A DNA stretch of 6,559 bases, from NCBI GenBank assembly GCA_030626915.1, contig DAOUTC010000068.1, forward strand, positions 1 to 6,559, given 5' to 3'. This DNA is from Dehalococcoidia bacterium. Lineage in GTDB: Bacteria; Chloroflexota; Dehalococcoidia; GIF9; AB-539-J10. The notes under the pieces were generated by a model. The model saw only the letters and a program-made list of their open reading frames with translations, was not told where the DNA came from and ran no database searches. The translations under genes and the position numbers were made by a program. Of this stretch, positions 5,075 through 6,559 are shown in pieces. Within the stretch, counting starts at the first letter, position 1; each line of letters starts with the position of its first letter.

Positions 5075-5758
5075 ATGAACTTTAAGGCTCTGCATAAATT
5101 GGGTTACGGCCTATATGTAGTAAGCTCAAGAAAGAGTGATAGGCTCAATGGGCAAATTGCCAACACCGTGTTTCAAGTAACTTCTGAGCCGCCAACTATC
5201 GCTGTAAGCATCAACAAAAACAATTTAACCCACGAGTTTATCAAAGAAAGCAAGGCGTTGGCGGTCTCGATCCTCTCTCAGGGTACACCTCTCTCTTTCA
5301 TTGGCCGCTTTGGCTTCAAGTCAGGCAGAGACATAGATAAATTTGAAGGCATTAATTATAAGATAGGTGAAACGCAAGCTCCTGTGGTTATTGATAATGC
5401 CCTGGCTTATCTGGAAGCCAGGATAGCCCAGGAAGTAGATGTAGGAACCCATACCATTTTTATAGGGGAACTCATAGGGGCAGATGTTATGAAAGAAGGC
5501 GAGCCTATGACTTATGCTTATTATCATCAGGTCAAAAGAGGCACCACCCCCAAGACAGCTCCCAGCTATATTGAAGAGAAAAGGGAGGTAACACCAAAAA
5601 TGGCAAAATACAAGTGTACCGTTTGTGGCTATATCTATGACCCCGGGTTGGGTGACCCCGATGGCGGAATAAAGTCTGAAACTCCCTTTGAACAGATACC
5701 CGATGATTGGGTATGCCCGGTGTGCGGTGCAAGTAAAGATCAATTTGAAAAGATATAA
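5075..5758 (+). CDS. hrb: High-molecular-weight rubredoxin (flavin reductase-rubredoxin fusion)
   Basis: A 227-residue two-domain redox protein. Residues 1 to about 155 form an FMN-binding flavin reductase-like (flavoredoxin) domain, with ANTVFQVTSEPPTIAVSINK (29-48) as its recognisable phosphate/isoalloxazine-binding start. A Thr/Pro/Lys/Glu-rich linker (157-175) leads to a complete rubredoxin (176-227) with iron ligands C181, C184, C214 and C217 in CTVCGY and CPVCGA. Length and architecture match Moorella thermoacetica Hrb, which carries electrons from NAD(P)H to the flavodiiron protein FprA. Finding fprA 240 nt downstream supports the same role here. AGGAGG at 5063-5068, 6 nt before the ATG, gives a strong start. 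It begins 24 nt after sufB. A second Shine-Dalgarno and ATG occur at the rubredoxin domain boundary. Confidence 0.95.
   Translation: MNFKALHKLGYGLYVVSSRKSDRLNGQIANTVFQVTSEPPTIAVSINKNNLTHEFIKESKALAVSILSQGTPLSFIGRFGFKSGRDIDKFEGINYKIGETQAPVVIDNALAYLEARIAQEVDVGTHTIFIGELIGADVMKEGEPMTYAYYHQVKRGTTPKTAPSYIEEKREVTPKMAKYKCTVCGYIYDPGLGDPDGGIKSETPFEQIPDDWVCPVCGASKDQFEKI
5583..5602 (+). promoter_or_regulatory. Internal ribosome binding site and in-frame ATG at the rubredoxin domain of hrb
   Basis: GGGAGG (5583-5588) followed by TAACACCAAAA and an in-frame ATG at 5600 would start translation at Met176, giving a free 52-residue rubredoxin (MAKYKCTVCGY...) of normal stand-alone length. The spacing of 11 nt is slightly long but usable. 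It may be a living dual start or a fossil of the fusion of two separate genes. Confidence 0.42.
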
Positions 5759-5774
5759 GAGTGCTGACGCGACG

Positions 5775-6047
5775 ATGATAGAAAATTTGAGCAAAGAACA
5801 ATTAGAAGGAATATTAGAAGCAATACCTGTAGAAATTTCTTTCGTTGATGAAAACGATTTGGTTAAATTCTGGAATAAACACGAACCGCAAATTTTTAAA
5901 CACTCACTCTCTGTGCGGAATAAAACGGGTAAGTATCTGGGCACATTGGAAGCTACCCAGGACATTACAAAGATAAAAGAAATTGAAGGAGGAGTAAATG
6001 AAAGCAAGAGAAATAAAGGCTGGAGTATATTGGGTTGGAGCAGTTGA
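5775..6047 (+). CDS. Shortened PAS-domain protein (DUF438-associated PAS type)
   Basis: A 90-residue protein. Residues 9-36 (QLEGILEAIPVEISFVDENDLVKFWNKH) match the start of the PAS domain found at the C-terminus of DUF438 proteins. Residues 48-70 (RNKTGKYLGTLEATQDIT...) match the last strands of the same domain. Between IFKHSLSV and RNKTG the family normally has about 50 more residues, including the helical bundle and the HPP-like region. They are absent without a frameshift, so an in-frame deletion is inferred and the fold is probably broken or minimal. The last 20 residues (GVNESKRNKG...) overlap the fprA start in another frame and look like read-on. The ATG at 5775 has only a weak upstream site and follows hrb by 16 nt. 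An intact version could have been a redox sensor for the Hrb-FprA pair; present function is unclear. Confidence 0.65.
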   Translation: MIENLSKEQLEGILEAIPVEISFVDENDLVKFWNKHEPQIFKHSLSVRNKTGKYLGTLEATQDITKIKEIEGGVNESKRNKGWSILGWSS

Positions 6048-6559
6048 CTGGGACAGACGGTTATTTGATGCGCTGATACCCCTTCCCGATGGAACAAGCT
6101 ATAACTCTTATCTAATTAAAGGTAGCGAGAAGACAGCACTTATTGACACGGTAGATCCCACTATGGAGGGTGTGTTGCTAAATCACTTAAATGAACTGAG
6201 GGTTGAGAATATAGACTATGTTATTGCAAATCATGCAGAGCAAGACCATTCAGGTGCTATCCCTCAAGTTCTGCACAGGTATTCCGATGCCAAAGTAGTC
6301 ACCACATCCAAAGGCAAGGATATGCTCATGGCCCTTTTACTTATCCCTGAGGATAGGTTCATTACTGTAAGTGATGGTGAAACTTTACCCTTGGGGGACA
6401 AGACTCTGGAATTTATTCATGCACCCTGGGTGCATTGGCCTGAGACAATGCTTACATATCTTCAGGAGGACAAGATACTCTTTCCATGTGACCTTTTTGG
6501 CTCCCATCTGGCTACCACAGACTTATACGTAACTGATGAAGGGCAAGTTTGTGAAGCAG
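5998..6559 (+). CDS. fprA: Flavodiiron protein (A-type flavoprotein, O2/NO reductase), 5' part
   Basis: The first 187 codons are present; the gene runs off the right edge. The metallo-beta-lactamase-like di-iron domain shows every ligand expected so far: H79-x-E81-x-D83-H84 in NHAEQDHSG, H146 in HAPWVHWPET and D165 in FPCDLFGSH. The last histidine ligand and the C-terminal flavodoxin domain that binds FMN lie beyond the window. Members with intact ligands reduce O2 to water or NO to N2O in the cytosol of anaerobes, taking electrons from rubredoxin. Hrb, encoded just upstream as in Moorella, is the obvious donor. AAGGAGG (5986-5992) lies 5 nt before the ATG at 5998, a strong start inside the 3' end of the PAS gene. 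It is expected to be co-transcribed with sufC, sufB and hrb. Confidence 0.96.
   Translation, partial: MKAREIKAGVYWVGAVDWDRRLFDALIPLPDGTSYNSYLIKGSEKTALIDTVDPTMEGVLLNHLNELRVENIDYVIANHAEQDHSGAIPQVLHRYSDAKVVTTSKGKDMLMALLLIPEDRFITVSDGETLPLGDKTLEFIHAPWVHWPETMLTYLQEDKILFPCDLFGSHLATTDLYVTDEGQVCEA

Noticed and set aside
5321..6097. 258-codon minus-strand open frame opposite hrb, the PAS gene and fprA
   Set aside because: It is antisense to three genes with clear family motifs; its translation is cysteine/serine/phenylalanine-rich and typical of a shadow frame.

Overview
This window looks like chromosomal DNA from an anaerobic bacterium. The evidence is a flavodiiron protein, a high-molecular-weight rubredoxin, a two-gene SufC/SufB-type Fe-S assembly system with no SufD, SufS or SufU beside it, and the start of an activase-like radical SAM enzyme. 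The gene set recalls Dehalococcoidia-like Chloroflexota or related anaerobes. That placement is inferred from remembered families, not from a search.

Left part (1-2340). On the minus strand, a DegV-family fatty-acid-binding protein (231-1091) is followed by the first 49 residues of a COG1313/PflX-like radical SAM protein that runs off the left edge. Diverging from degV on the plus strand is a 250-residue bacterial relative of the Vms1/ANKZF1 release factor (1274-2026). Converging on it is a 47-residue DUF5679-type zinc-ribbon protein (2178-2321, minus). This small gene has a strong Shine-Dalgarno and a promoter-like site overlapped by an 18-bp dyad. A long hairpin (2109-2158) separates the two converging genes.

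Middle (about 2386-2900). This stretch has no convincing gene. It holds a 10-bp tandem duplication, a possible decayed minus-strand frame and, at its right end, a plus-strand promoter candidate. A 13-bp AT-rich dyad, partly resembling a Fur box, sits at the predicted transcription start. Next comes a relic of a ferritin-like/rubrerythrin-family protein that keeps only its C-terminal end (2900-3061).

Right part (3093-6559). Five plus-strand genes are packed with overlaps or gaps of 16-24 nt: sufC/smsC-like ATPase, sufB/smsB-like scaffold, hrb (flavin reductase domain fused to rubredoxin), a 90-residue PAS protein that seems to have lost the middle of its fold, and the 5' end of fprA (flavodiiron O2/NO reductase). 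The layout suggests one unit that builds Fe-S clusters and protects them: SufC/SufB assemble clusters, while Hrb passes electrons from reduced pyridine nucleotide to FprA, which removes O2 or NO. The most notable observations are a strong internal ribosome binding site that could release free rubredoxin from hrb, the apparent in-frame deletion in the PAS gene, the ferritin relic in the leader, and the Vms1-like release factor.
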